Of a stretch of DNA of 64,000 nt, positions 8,411 to 16,070 are shown piece after piece. Within the stretch, counting starts at the first letter, position 1, and every line of letters begins with the position of its first letter. The notes under the pieces were generated by a model. It ran no database searches and was not told the DNA's origin. It saw nothing but the letters and a program-made list of their open reading frames with translations. A program made the translations under genes and the position numbers. Source of the DNA: Dechloromonas sp. UBA6271 (GTDB lineage Bacteria; Pseudomonadota; Gammaproteobacteria; Burkholderiales; Rhodocyclaceae); NCBI GenBank assembly GCA_002440665.1, contig DJUX01000015.1, positions 16,176 through 80,175 on the forward strand, in the 5' to 3' direction.

Positions 8411-8889
8411 GTCTGTGCTTGCTCTGTTTGGTTGGATATTGTGACGGCAGCGCCGATGGAAAACTGCGTGCAATGAAAAGCGCATTTCGGCCACTGAGAC
8501 CCAAAGACGGTGCCTAGCCATTGATTTTAGGATAAAACTGCCTGTCTCGCAGCGCAAGTCAATCCTGCTGGAGGACGGAGGTAGCAAGCCCTTAACCGTG
8601 GAGTCTGTTTGACCTGGCTGCCTTGCAATATTGCTGTTACTCCTTATGTCAAAAGCGAACATGGCTGTCTTTGGGAGGGCCAAAGCGTTTCTATGCTGGG
8701 ATGACAATAGTGTCGGAATTTTTTACATTTGCTTGCCGGCAAAAATTAAATCTGAACTTCCGGGCTGGTCATCAGAAAATAAAACCGTTGATTGTCATAG
8801 CCTTATGTTTTTTGGCGACGGGCTGGCACAATGTCTGCTAGTAAAGGCGCGTGCTGACACGGTCGGCCTATTTTTGTAGGAGAAATAAA
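8411..8889. other. 479-bp divergent intergenic region
   Basis: Separates the minus-strand nitroreductase gene from the plus-strand PEP-CTERM gene. It is AT-richer than its surroundings. It contains the sigma-54 promoter at 8824-8839, a perfect TTGCCGGCAA palindrome at 8733-8742 about 112 bp upstream of the predicted start, and a weak minus-strand TTGACT at 8557-8562 that could serve the nitroreductase gene. Short frames here have no supporting signals. Confidence 0.5.
8824..8839 (+). promoter_or_regulatory. Sigma-54 (-24/-12) promoter of the second PEP-CTERM gene
   Basis: TGGCACAATGTCTGCT matches the RpoN consensus with exact GG-N10-GC spacing; the -12 element is CTGCT instead of TTGCT. The predicted start is near 8850, giving a 40-nt leader with AGGAG at 8878-8882. 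Both PEP-CTERM genes of the window therefore share the promoter class. Confidence 0.8.
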
Positions 8890-9756
8890 ATGAAAGCAAA
8901 TATCTTCAAAAAGTGCCTGGCCGCAACAGTCATCACGGCTGCCGTAGCGGCTCCTCTGCCAGCAAGTGCTGGCGTTGTTGACGCCTGGCAATTGACTCTC
9001 AGCGCTCTTAATGGGCTGAATATTGGTGGTGCCGGCGCAATTAGTGGCGCAACGGATGCAGCCAACATCGACCATCTGGTGATAAATGGTAAATCGACTA
9101 TCAACCAAACGGTTGTAGGTGGCTCAGCGCTCGGTCAAAGCTTTACCGATAGCGGTTATCTGCAGTTTCTCGCGAATAGCAGGGAGAGTGGTGGCGCTGT
9201 TGTCAACCTCAATTTTGGTACGGCAGGCGGCAATGCGCTTTTCGGTTACCTTCAGTTCACCGGCCTGACCGGTGTTTTGAATGCTAATGGTTCCATCACT
9301 TTCAATCCGGGGTCGGGTACCGTCGGCTTTTATGTCGAAGACGATGGCGATTTGAAATCCAGTACGGGTAACGTACTTCAGGTTGCCAGCTACAAGTTGA
9401 TCGCGCCGTCCGGTGGTTCCAACCTGGACTTTTTTGGCGGCACGGCAGCAAATTCAACAGTCGACGTGACATTGCAGCTGTTGTCTGAAATTGTTCCCAA
9501 TTTGTTTGCCAATGCTGGTGGCGGTGCCATGTCGATGATGAACCTGCATCTGATCAATGTGGATTCGCTTCTGGATCCGAACTTCAAGAATAACCCGGAC
9601 AACACTGGTGTTATCGGTGGCAATGGTACCTCGGTCATCCACGTTCAAAACGCTGGCCAGTACAATGTGACTACCGTTCCGGAGCCGGGTTCCCTGGCTT
9701 TGCTGGGTATTGGTCTGGCTGGTTTCGGTTTCATGCGTCGTCGCAAGAGCGCCTAA
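8890..9756 (+). CDS. PEP-CTERM sorting domain protein
   Basis: Exported 288-residue protein. The start at 8890 is set by AGGAG seven bases upstream and by the signal peptide beginning MKANIFKKCLAATV and ending near LPASAG (residue 26). The body is Gly/Asn/Ser-rich and beta-type (for example GNALFGYLQFTGLTGVLNANG) without a domain I recognise. The C-terminus has VPEPGSLALLGIGLAGFG followed by MRRRKSA, a canonical exosortase signal. It is monocistronic: sigma-54 promoter upstream, strong terminator at 9784. It probably becomes part of the envelope or extracellular matrix; no enzymatic motif is visible. Confidence 0.92.
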   Translation: MKANIFKKCLAATVITAAVAAPLPASAGVVDAWQLTLSALNGLNIGGAGAISGATDAANIDHLVINGKSTINQTVVGGSALGQSFTDSGYLQFLANSRESGGAVVNLNFGTAGGNALFGYLQFTGLTGVLNANGSITFNPGSGTVGFYVEDDGDLKSSTGNVLQVASYKLIAPSGGSNLDFFGGTAANSTVDVTLQLLSEIVPNLFANAGGGAMSMMNLHLINVDSLLDPNFKNNPDNTGVIGGNGTSVIHVQNAGQYNVTTVPEPGSLALLGIGLAGFGFMRRRKSA

Positions 9757-9783
9757 CCACTACTGTTGCATCGGAAACAAAAA

Positions 9784-9811
9784 AGCCCGCCATTCGGCGG
9801 GCTTTTTTTTG
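9784..9811 (+). terminator. Rho-independent terminator after the PEP-CTERM gene
   Basis: AGCCCGCC-ATTC-GGCGGGCT followed by eight T residues in total, 27 bp after the stop codon. It is a textbook intrinsic terminator, and A residues before the stem also allow function on the minus strand. Confidence 0.93.
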
Positions 9812-9989
9812 GCTGCCATGAGTGTGGCGGTGATGCTTGGGGTTAGCCTCAGCCGTTCATTCTTCATGACCGTGGCTGACGACGATCAATAGACCGCTTC
9901 TTCCTTTTTTCTAATTGCCCTGTTGAAGGTTTTGTCTGTTTGTTGTCGCTATTCGTGCGATGTTTCCCGCGGATGGCTAGACGCCTCCT

Positions 9990-10847
9990 TCATCCTAGCC
10001 CCAGCGCTTTCTTTGCCTGCGCAAGGGCGCGGCGTTGCCGGGGATGTTCGTTGCCCGCGGGACGATGCAGGCGGGAGAGGCGGTTGAGATAGGCGTCGAA
10101 GTGCACCGACCAAGGGGCCGCGTAGACCTTGCCGCGCCCGAGCAGGATCTTGAGTGCCTCCGAGCCTGCGACACCGGAACACAGCATGCAGCCCATGATC
10201 GTCGATGGGCCATGCCGGGCGGCCAGGTTGATCGTGGATGGGTCGGCGAGGTAGGCCATCTGCAGGCGTGCCGGCGCAAGCCCGATGAAGAAGCGCAGCG
10301 CGCGTTCAAGTTCGCTGCGCCCGGCGAAGCCGAAGTACTCCTCAAATGTTGTTTCGCCCGGGAGGAAGTTGAGCAGAGCGGCGCCCATGCCCAATGGGGC
10401 AACCGTCGTGGCTGGAACGCCGAGTTTTGCGCCTGCGGAAAAGACTGCCTCTCTGGCATCCAGCGCAAAAAAATCAAGGCCGTCGACATACAGATCGACG
10501 CCTTGGAGAAAATCCGACACGTTGTTCGCATCCAGGCCCGCCGGGAAGCGACGTATGTCGGCTTCCGGATTAATCGCCAGGGCTTGCTCGACCATGACAT
10601 CCAACTTCGGGCGGCCCAGCGAAACCATGTTTGCACCAACCTGGCGGTTGAAATTGACGAGGTCGAAGGTGTCGAATTCGGCCAGGTTGAAGCGCCCGAC
10701 GCCGAGGCGTGCCAGTGTCAACAAATGTGACCCCCCGACGCCCCCCAATCCGGCAATGGCTACGCGTTTTTCACGTAGCGCCTCCTGTTCTGCGGTTGTG
10801 ACCCAGCCGATGTTGCGACTGAATGCCGTGTTGTAGTCAAAGGGCAT
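9990..10847 (-). CDS. ThiF/MoeB/E1-like adenylyltransferase, stand-alone
   Basis: A 285-residue ATP-dependent adenylating enzyme of the E1/ThiF fold. It shows the Rossmann nucleotide loop GLGGVGGS (33-40), EFDTFDLVNFNRQVGA (57-72) with the conserved Asp, Asn, Arg and Gln, GRPK (78-81) and VDGLDFF further on. Only one CxxC (CMLC) is present, so the two-pair zinc site of MoeB/ThiF is missing. The start at 10847 has AGAGGAA at good spacing; an upstream extension in frame lacks signals. E1-like proteins activate a carboxylate (often a peptide or ubiquitin-like C-terminus) as an acyl-adenylate. No MoaD/ThiS-like partner is adjacent, so the substrate is unknown. Location beside the acyltransferase, two nitroreductases and PEP-CTERM genes suggests a shared pathway, which is inference. 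Confidence 0.85.
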   Translation of the reverse strand: MPFDYNTAFSRNIGWVTTAEQEALREKRVAIAGLGGVGGSHLLTLARLGVGRFNLAEFDTFDLVNFNRQVGANMVSLGRPKLDVMVEQALAINPEADIRRFPAGLDANNVSDFLQGVDLYVDGLDFFALDAREAVFSAGAKLGVPATTVAPLGMGAALLNFLPGETTFEEYFGFAGRSELERALRFFIGLAPARLQMAYLADPSTINLAARHGPSTIMGCMLCSGVAGSEALKILLGRGKVYAAPWSVHFDAYLNRLSRLHRPAGNEHPRQRRALAQAKKALGLG

Positions 10848-10966
10848 GTTGTTTCCTCTGCAATCGATATGGGGCTTAAGCATCGTGCCAGAAAAATAGC
10901 CCGAAGTCATTTTGGCCAACAAATTGATTGTGTCGTTGCGCCCCATGCGCGCCAAAGCAAGGGAAA

Positions 10967-10999
10967 TTGACTTAAAATCAACACTTCAAAGAATAGTTT
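10967..10999 (+). promoter_or_regulatory. Possible sigma-70 promoter of the NDUFA9-like gene
   Basis: TTGACT at 10967-10972 with an AT-rich -10-like stretch (GAATAGT) 18-19 bp further. It lies just upstream of the gene starting at 11012. The -10 match is poor. Confidence 0.35.
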
Positions 11000-11011
11000 C
11001 CGGGGTTCCAA

Positions 11012-11974
11012 ATGGACATCAAAAAGGTCTTGCTGCTGGGGGGTAGCGGTTTTGTCGGTACCTACATCGCCAATCGGCTGTCGCAGCGCGGCGTCGAGGT
11101 CACCATCCCGACGCGCCGCCGGGAGCGGACCAAGGCGCTGATCATCCAGCCCAATGTCGAGATGCCGGAAGTCAATATCAACTCGGAAGAGGCGCTGGTC
11201 GAGCTGATGCAGGGCAAGGATGCGGTCATCAACCTGGTCGGCATCCTGCACAGCCGCGATGTCGTGCTGCCTTACAGCAAGGATTTTGCCGAAGCCCACG
11301 TCGAACTGCCCAAGAAGATCGTCGCCGCCTGCAAGAAGGCCGGCGTGCGCCGCCTGCTGCACATGAGCGCCCTCGGCGCCGATCCCAGGGGTCCGTCCGA
11401 GTACCTTCGCTCCAAGGGCGACGGTGAGGCGGTCGTGATGGCCGCCCAAGGCGATCTCGATGTGACCGTTTTCCGCCCGTCGGTCATCTTCGGCCTTGGC
11501 GACTCCTTCCTGTCGATGTTCGCCGGGGTGCTGCGCAAGCTGCCGTTCTTCCCCCTCGGTTTCGGCCAGGCCCGCTTCCAGCCAGTCTGGGCGGCCGATG
11601 TGGCCGATGCCTATGTCGACAGCCTGGGCAACGCAGCTACCTTCGGGCAGGCCTACGACCTCGTCGGCCCCAGCATTTACACGCTGCGCGAACTGGTCGA
11701 TTACACCGCCAAGCTGGTCAACAGCAACGCCAAGGTGATTCCGCTTTCCGAGGGCTGGGCCTATCTGCAGGCTGGCCTGATGTGGCTGTCGCCGAAACCG
11801 CTGATGTCGCCGGACAATCTGCGTTCGATGGAAGTCGACAGCGTCTGCGACGGCAAGTGCAACCTGCCGGCCAACTGGCACCCGACTGCGCTGGAAGCGA
11901 TTGCGCCGACCTACATCGCCCACAACACGCCCAAGGGCAAACTGGACGGCTTCCGTTTCCGGGCCGGAAGATAA
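11012..11974 (+). CDS. NDUFA9-like NAD(P)-binding protein (atypical SDR)
   Basis: A 320-residue extended/atypical short-chain dehydrogenase-like protein. The N-terminal Rossmann motif GGSGFVGTYIA (residues 10-20) binds NAD(P). The catalytic YxxxK is not in classic form (EYLRSKGDGE), as in complex I NDUFA9-like proteins. Further family features are RPSVIFGLGDSFLSMFA and FQPVWAADVADA. Bacterial members are annotated as complex I NDUFA9 subunit family or NAD-dependent epimerases; the real substrate is unknown. It is followed after 16 bp by cca, so the two are likely co-transcribed. Confidence 0.82.
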   Translation: MDIKKVLLLGGSGFVGTYIANRLSQRGVEVTIPTRRRERTKALIIQPNVEMPEVNINSEEALVELMQGKDAVINLVGILHSRDVVLPYSKDFAEAHVELPKKIVAACKKAGVRRLLHMSALGADPRGPSEYLRSKGDGEAVVMAAQGDLDVTVFRPSVIFGLGDSFLSMFAGVLRKLPFFPLGFGQARFQPVWAADVADAYVDSLGNAATFGQAYDLVGPSIYTLRELVDYTAKLVNSNAKVIPLSEGWAYLQAGLMWLSPKPLMSPDNLRSMEVDSVCDGKCNLPANWHPTALEAIAPTYIAHNTPKGKLDGFRFRAGR

Positions 11975-11990
11975 ATTCTCCAGGCCGCCA

Positions 11991-13229
11991 ATGAATATCT
12001 ACATCGTTGGTGGCGCGGTGCGCGACGAGTTGCTCGGGCGCCCGGTCGTCGACCGCGACTACGTGGTCGTCGGCGCCAGCCCGCAGGCGATGCTGGATAA
12101 AGGCTTCCGTCCGGTCGGCAAGGATTTCCCGGTTTTTCTCCATCCCGAGACGCAAGAGGAATACGCGCTCGCCCGCACCGAGCGCAAGACCGGGCGCGGC
12201 TATCACGGCTTCGCCTTCCACGCCGCGCCCGACGTCACGCTGGAGCAGGACCTCGCCCGCCGCGACCTGACCATCAACGCGATGGCGCGGGCGGCCGATG
12301 GCACGCTGATCGATCCCTTCTGCGGTCAACGCGATTTAAAGGCCAAAATCCTGCGCCATGTCGGCCCGGCCTTTGCCGAAGACCCGGTGCGCATCCTGCG
12401 TATCGCCCGTTTCGCCGCCCGCTTCGGCGATTTTTCGCTGGCCCCGGAAACCCTCGAACTGATGCGCGCCATGGTCGCCGCCGGCGAGGCTGATCATCTG
12501 GTTGCCGAACGCGTCTGGCAGGAACTGGCCAAGGGGCTGATGGAAGCATTGCCATCGCGCATGTTCGCGGTGCTGCGCGAGTGTGGCGCGCTGGCTCGCC
12601 TGCTGCCCGAGGTCGAGGCGCTGTTCGGCGTGCCGCAACGGGCGGACTACCATCCGGAAATCGATACCGGCGTGCATACCTTGATGGTGGTTGACGAGGC
12701 GGCACGCCGCAATTTTGCGCTGCCGGTACGCTTCGCCGCCCTGACCCACGATCTCGGCAAGGCGACGACGCCGGCCGACATCCTGCCGCGCCATCATGGT
12801 CATGAAGCGCGCAGCGTGCGACTGGTCGGCACCTTGTGCGAACGTCTCCGGGTGCCTGGCGATTGCCGCGACCTGGCGCTGCTCGCCGCGCGCTACCACG
12901 GCGACATCCATCGTGCCGCCGAACTGCGCGCGACGACGCTGGTGACACTGCTCGAACGGACCGATGCGCTGCGCCGGCCCGAGCGCTTCAGCCAGTTGCT
13001 GCAAGCCTGCCAGTGCGATTTCAACGGCCGCCTCGGCTGGCAGGACCGCCCTTACGACAGCCCGCAACACCTGCTGGCGGCGCTTGCTGCGGTCAACGCC
13101 GTCGAAGCGGGCAAAATCGCCGCCGCCTGCGACGACAAGGCGAAAATCCCCGAGCGCATTCACGCGGCGCGCGTTGCCGCCGTCAAACGCCTGCTAGATG
13201 AAACGCGAAATCAGCAGGAGGATCAGTGA
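11991..13229 (+). CDS. cca: Multifunctional CCA protein (tRNA nucleotidyltransferase)
   Basis: Adds or repairs the 3'-CCA end of tRNAs. It has 412 residues, the same length as E. coli Cca. Start MNIYIVGGAVRDELLG; the nucleotidyltransferase motif GGAVRD is at 7-12 and metal-binding D21/D23 sit in VDRDYVVVG. The RRDLTINAMA motif follows, and a C-terminal HD phosphohydrolase domain (FAALTHDLGKATTP, then HHGHE) marks the multifunctional gammaproteobacterial/betaproteobacterial type. The 3' end overlaps the convergent DUF2905 gene by 36 bp. Confidence 0.96.
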   Translation: MNIYIVGGAVRDELLGRPVVDRDYVVVGASPQAMLDKGFRPVGKDFPVFLHPETQEEYALARTERKTGRGYHGFAFHAAPDVTLEQDLARRDLTINAMARAADGTLIDPFCGQRDLKAKILRHVGPAFAEDPVRILRIARFAARFGDFSLAPETLELMRAMVAAGEADHLVAERVWQELAKGLMEALPSRMFAVLRECGALARLLPEVEALFGVPQRADYHPEIDTGVHTLMVVDEAARRNFALPVRFAALTHDLGKATTPADILPRHHGHEARSVRLVGTLCERLRVPGDCRDLALLAARYHGDIHRAAELRATTLVTLLERTDALRRPERFSQLLQACQCDFNGRLGWQDRPYDSPQHLLAALAAVNAVEAGKIAAACDDKAKIPERIHAARVAAVKRLLDETRNQQEDQ

Positions 13230-13391
13230 AAAGAGGATCGTCGTCGTAAACGGCAGGTAGTAGGTGCGGCCGCGAAAACGGCAGGCGATATCGCCTGGCA
13301 GCTTGCCGAAACGGATGAAACGGGCGGCATGCGGGGCGATGATGCCCAGCAGGAAAATGGCGATGACCAGTGTCAGAATCCACTTCAGCAT
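13194..13391 (-). CDS. DUF2905 small membrane protein
   Basis: A 65-residue protein (MLKWILTLVIAIFLLGI) with two hydrophobic helices separated by a short polar segment (FIRFGKLPGDIACRFRGRTYYLPF), the standard layout of DUF2905. The GKLPGDI segment is typical of the family. Start chosen at 13391 because the longer frame to 13430 adds a non-conserved N-terminus. It overlaps the end of cca on the opposite strand. Function unknown. Confidence 0.82.
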   Translation of the reverse strand: MLKWILTLVIAIFLLGIIAPHAARFIRFGKLPGDIACRFRGRTYYLPFTTTILFSLILLLISRFI

Positions 13392-13454
13392 GTCGACTTG
13401 CGCTACTCTTGGGAAGCCGCATTTAAACACGCTTCACCCAACAAACGAGCTGCA

Positions 13455-14261
13455 ATGATAAAAACCGAAAAAATCGACGGCCTGGAGGTTTTCTCCTGCC
13501 TGCCAGCGCGCAAAACCAGTCGCCCGCCCCTGCTCTTCGTTCATGGTGCCTTTGCCGGCGGCTGGATGTGGACCGAGACTTTCATGCCCTTCCTGGCTGC
13601 GGCCGGTTATCCGTGTTACGCGCTTTCCCTGCGTGGGCATGGCGGCAGCTACGGGCGCGAGCACATCGACTGGCATTCGGTTAACGACTACGTCGACGAC
13701 GTGGCGGCGATCGTCGACTGGCTGGGGGAGGCGCCGGTGCTGATCGGTCATTCGATGGGCGGTTTCATCGTCCAGAAATACCTGGAACACCACACCGTTC
13801 CCGGCGTCGTGCTCCTCTGCTCGGTGCCGCCGCAGGGGCTGATCGCTGCGCAGTTTCACATGCTGTTCCAGAAGCCGCACCTGTTCATGGATATCAACAG
13901 CATCATGGCGGGCGACCATGCGGACAGCCAGACCTTGCGCGAAGCCCTGTTCGCCGGTGAGGTCGATGAGGCCATGCTCCAGGTCTGGATGGGGCGCATG
14001 CAGACCGAGTCACACCGGGCGCTGTGGGACATGTCGATGTTCAACCTGCCCAATCTGCACGCAATGAACCGGCCGCCGATGCTGATTCTCGGGGCGGAAC
14101 TGGATGTACTGACGCCAGCTTTTCTGGTCCAGTCGACCGGCCACAGCTACGGCCTGCCGGTGCATATCTTCCGCGACATGGGCCATGCCGTGACGCACGA
14201 GAAGGAATGGCCGCTGGTCGCATCGACGCTGCGCGACTGGCTGGACACGCTGGCTGCCTGA
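13455..14261 (+). CDS. Alpha/beta hydrolase
   Basis: A 268-residue alpha/beta-hydrolase-fold enzyme. The oxyanion region is VHGAFAGGW (29-37), the nucleophile elbow is GHSMGG with Ser100, the acid is probably Asp in GAELDVLTP, and the catalytic His is in DMGHAVTHE near the C-terminus. No signal peptide. The start ATG at 13455 agrees with the conserved region. The substrate cannot be told from the sequence: lysophospholipase-like, esterase or carbon-carbon hydrolase all fit. It appears to be a single-gene unit. Confidence 0.85.
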   Translation: MIKTEKIDGLEVFSCLPARKTSRPPLLFVHGAFAGGWMWTETFMPFLAAAGYPCYALSLRGHGGSYGREHIDWHSVNDYVDDVAAIVDWLGEAPVLIGHSMGGFIVQKYLEHHTVPGVVLLCSVPPQGLIAAQFHMLFQKPHLFMDINSIMAGDHADSQTLREALFAGEVDEAMLQVWMGRMQTESHRALWDMSMFNLPNLHAMNRPPMLILGAELDVLTPAFLVQSTGHSYGLPVHIFRDMGHAVTHEKEWPLVASTLRDWLDTLAA

Positions 14262-14353
14262 GCATGCATGCTGCGTAAGGTATTGCTGATGTTGCATTTG
14301 GCAGGGAATCGCTCCACTATTGATCTCGTTCCCAACCTTCGTCAGCCAGTGCC

Positions 14354-15328
14354 ATGAGCCAATCGGAAAAAACCGCGGAGTCGAGCAAGATTCTCGACGC
14401 CATCCGCGCCAAGCGCGAGCGTCGCAGTTCGCTGGTCGGCGACATTGCCGATCTGGAAGCATCGCTGATTGCCGATATCGATGCCTTTGATCTCAACGAG
14501 GCCGAACGCCTGGCGCGCCGTGAGCAACTGGCGAGCATGGGCGCCGGCATGAGCGACGCCGCACTGGCTTTCCCCGAGATCGTGCCGACCGGAACTGTCC
14601 GCCATCTCGAACGCCGTGATGCTGCAACCCAGAGCGAAGACGATGACGGCGAAAACCCGCAGCGTATCCTCGCCGGCAGCAGCCTCCTCGGCCAACTGCG
14701 CCACCAGGCCGCGGTTCGTCAGCGCGAACTGCATACCGAACTGGCCGAGCGCACCGCCAGCAACAATGCGCTGGACCAGGCGCTCAAGTACATGTTCTTC
14801 TATCTGCACGACTTCGTGCAGCAGCTCAATATCGTCAAGCCGGCCATCCCGCGCGACTACACGGCGGCTGGCGATGCCGTGTTCAAGGATCTGGTCTGGC
14901 AGGAAGGCTTCGCCGATTACCGGACGCAATCGCAAGCGGCGGGGGCGATGGTCGAGCTGGTCACGCTGTCCTATCAGCTGGCGTCACCGCTCGCGTTCAC
15001 AGTCGAGCGCGACGGGCCGGCGGTTGAGCGCCTGCGCGCCGCGCTTTTCGATTACGGGCTCCAGTTCTCGTGCAAGGAATTCAAGAACGAGCGCAGCTAT
15101 GTCGAGCGCGCAGAATTCCAGATCGGTGGCCAGATCGGCGTCAGCGCCCGCTGGAAGGCGGATTTCGCCAACGGTACCCTGACTCTCGAATCGCGCAACC
15201 TCGAACGCTTCGGCAGCATCGTCCATGCCAAGATCCGACAGGAAGCGGTGGATCAGGCATTGCTCGACGAATTCGGGCGTCTGCTGCTCGCCCTGCCCAA
15301 CCGCTTCCGCGAACTGGCTCGGCGTTAA
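14354..15328 (+). CDS. Hypothetical protein with coiled-coil N-terminus
   Basis: A 324-residue protein that I do not recognise. Residues 1-80 are highly charged and helical (DAIRAKRERRSSLVGDIADL), then a QRELHTELAERTASNNALDQAL coiled-coil-like segment near 120-140. The remaining part is mixed alpha/beta, with FSCKEFKNERSYVERAEFQI and VSARWKADFANGTLTLESRN. No signal peptide or membrane segment, so probably cytoplasmic. It ends with a 4-bp overlap with the convergent DUF2721 gene. Codon use matches the neighbours, so it appears to be a real native gene. Confidence 0.75.
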   Translation: MSQSEKTAESSKILDAIRAKRERRSSLVGDIADLEASLIADIDAFDLNEAERLARREQLASMGAGMSDAALAFPEIVPTGTVRHLERRDAATQSEDDDGENPQRILAGSSLLGQLRHQAAVRQRELHTELAERTASNNALDQALKYMFFYLHDFVQQLNIVKPAIPRDYTAAGDAVFKDLVWQEGFADYRTQSQAAGAMVELVTLSYQLASPLAFTVERDGPAVERLRAALFDYGLQFSCKEFKNERSYVERAEFQIGGQIGVSARWKADFANGTLTLESRNLERFGSIVHAKIRQEAVDQALLDEFGRLLLALPNRFRELARR

Positions 15329-15822
15329 TCAGCGGGTTCAACTGGTGGCCGGTTGCGCGCCTCGTGTTTCTTTGCTTCGCGGCTGAGACCCTTGATGGCG
15401 GCGGTCGCCAGGAATATCTCGCGCAGAAAGCAGCCGAGCGCAGCAATCAGCGCCAGCATGGCGGCGATGAAGAGTCCACCGATCTTGGTGTAGACATCGA
15501 TCTTCAGCTCGTGGCCGACGAAGAGCGCGACGACGACCAGGCAAATCAGCAGGTAGCAGGCGGTGCACAGCACGATGGCCCAGTGCATCAGACGCGCCCG
15601 CCGCGCCTGGGAAAAGATTTCCGTCAGGGTCCGGTCACGGTCGGTCGCGGGCGATTCGTCGACCAGGTCTTTTTCCAGCCGGCGTACGGCATCGAAGGAC
15701 CTGGCGAGCCGATTGGAAAGAACACCGAGCAAGGCGCCGACGCCGGCCAGCAGGAAAACCGGGGCGACCGCCAGTTGAATGACCTGGGCGAGACTTGAAA
15801 CCTGGTAGGGGATATCGTTCAT
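15325..15822 (-). CDS. DUF2721 membrane protein
   Basis: A 165-residue integral membrane protein with three hydrophobic helices: residues 10-35 (VIQLAVAPVFLLAGVGALLG), about 80-105 (WAIVLCTACYLLICLVVVAL) and about 115-140 (IGGLFIAAMLALIAALGC). The sequence after the first helix (LSNRLARSFDAVRRLEKDL) is typical of DUF2721. Start at 15822 with GAAGG eight bases upstream. Function unknown; conserved across proteobacteria and cyanobacteria. Confidence 0.85.
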   Translation of the reverse strand: MNDIPYQVSSLAQVIQLAVAPVFLLAGVGALLGVLSNRLARSFDAVRRLEKDLVDESPATDRDRTLTEIFSQARRARLMHWAIVLCTACYLLICLVVVALFVGHELKIDVYTKIGGLFIAAMLALIAALGCFLREIFLATAAIKGLSREAKKHEARNRPPVEPAD

Positions 15823-16070
15823 GGCATGGCCTTCGAAGCTAGTGGGCGGCGCTCGGAAACCGGGCGCGGGCGGTAAACCGTTTGCAGCGCCCTGGCCGGA
15901 TTTTACCGGAGCGGCGCGGTACGTGTAAGCACGCTTGGCAGACCCGCCGAACCGCACCGGAATGTCGAACCATCCCGGGTTTTGTTACTCTGACCCAAGG
16001 CGGTTGTGGGCGCGGGCACTTCCCGTTGCGGTCAACCGGCCTTTACCCCTCTTTTTTGACTGACGATCTC
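15823..16070. other. 248-bp divergent gap between DUF2721 gene and selO
   Basis: Contains TTGCGGTCAAC at 16025-16035 (same core as the dispersed motif, but followed by T-runs instead of A-runs). No clear promoter hexamers or small gene are visible. Confidence 0.35.

Noticed and set aside
10869..10890. TGGCACGATGCTTAAGC on the minus strand before the ThiF-like gene, a possible sigma-54 promoter
   Set aside because: The -24 half is perfect, but at the required distance the -12 element has AA instead of GC.
10967..10981. FNR-like site TTGACTTAAAATCAA before the NDUFA9-like gene
   Set aside because: The spacer is five instead of four bases; more likely an AT-rich promoter.
16025..16058. TTGCGGTCAAC followed by T-runs upstream of selO
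   Set aside because: The core matches the dispersed motif, but the runs are T instead of A, so it is not counted as a copy.
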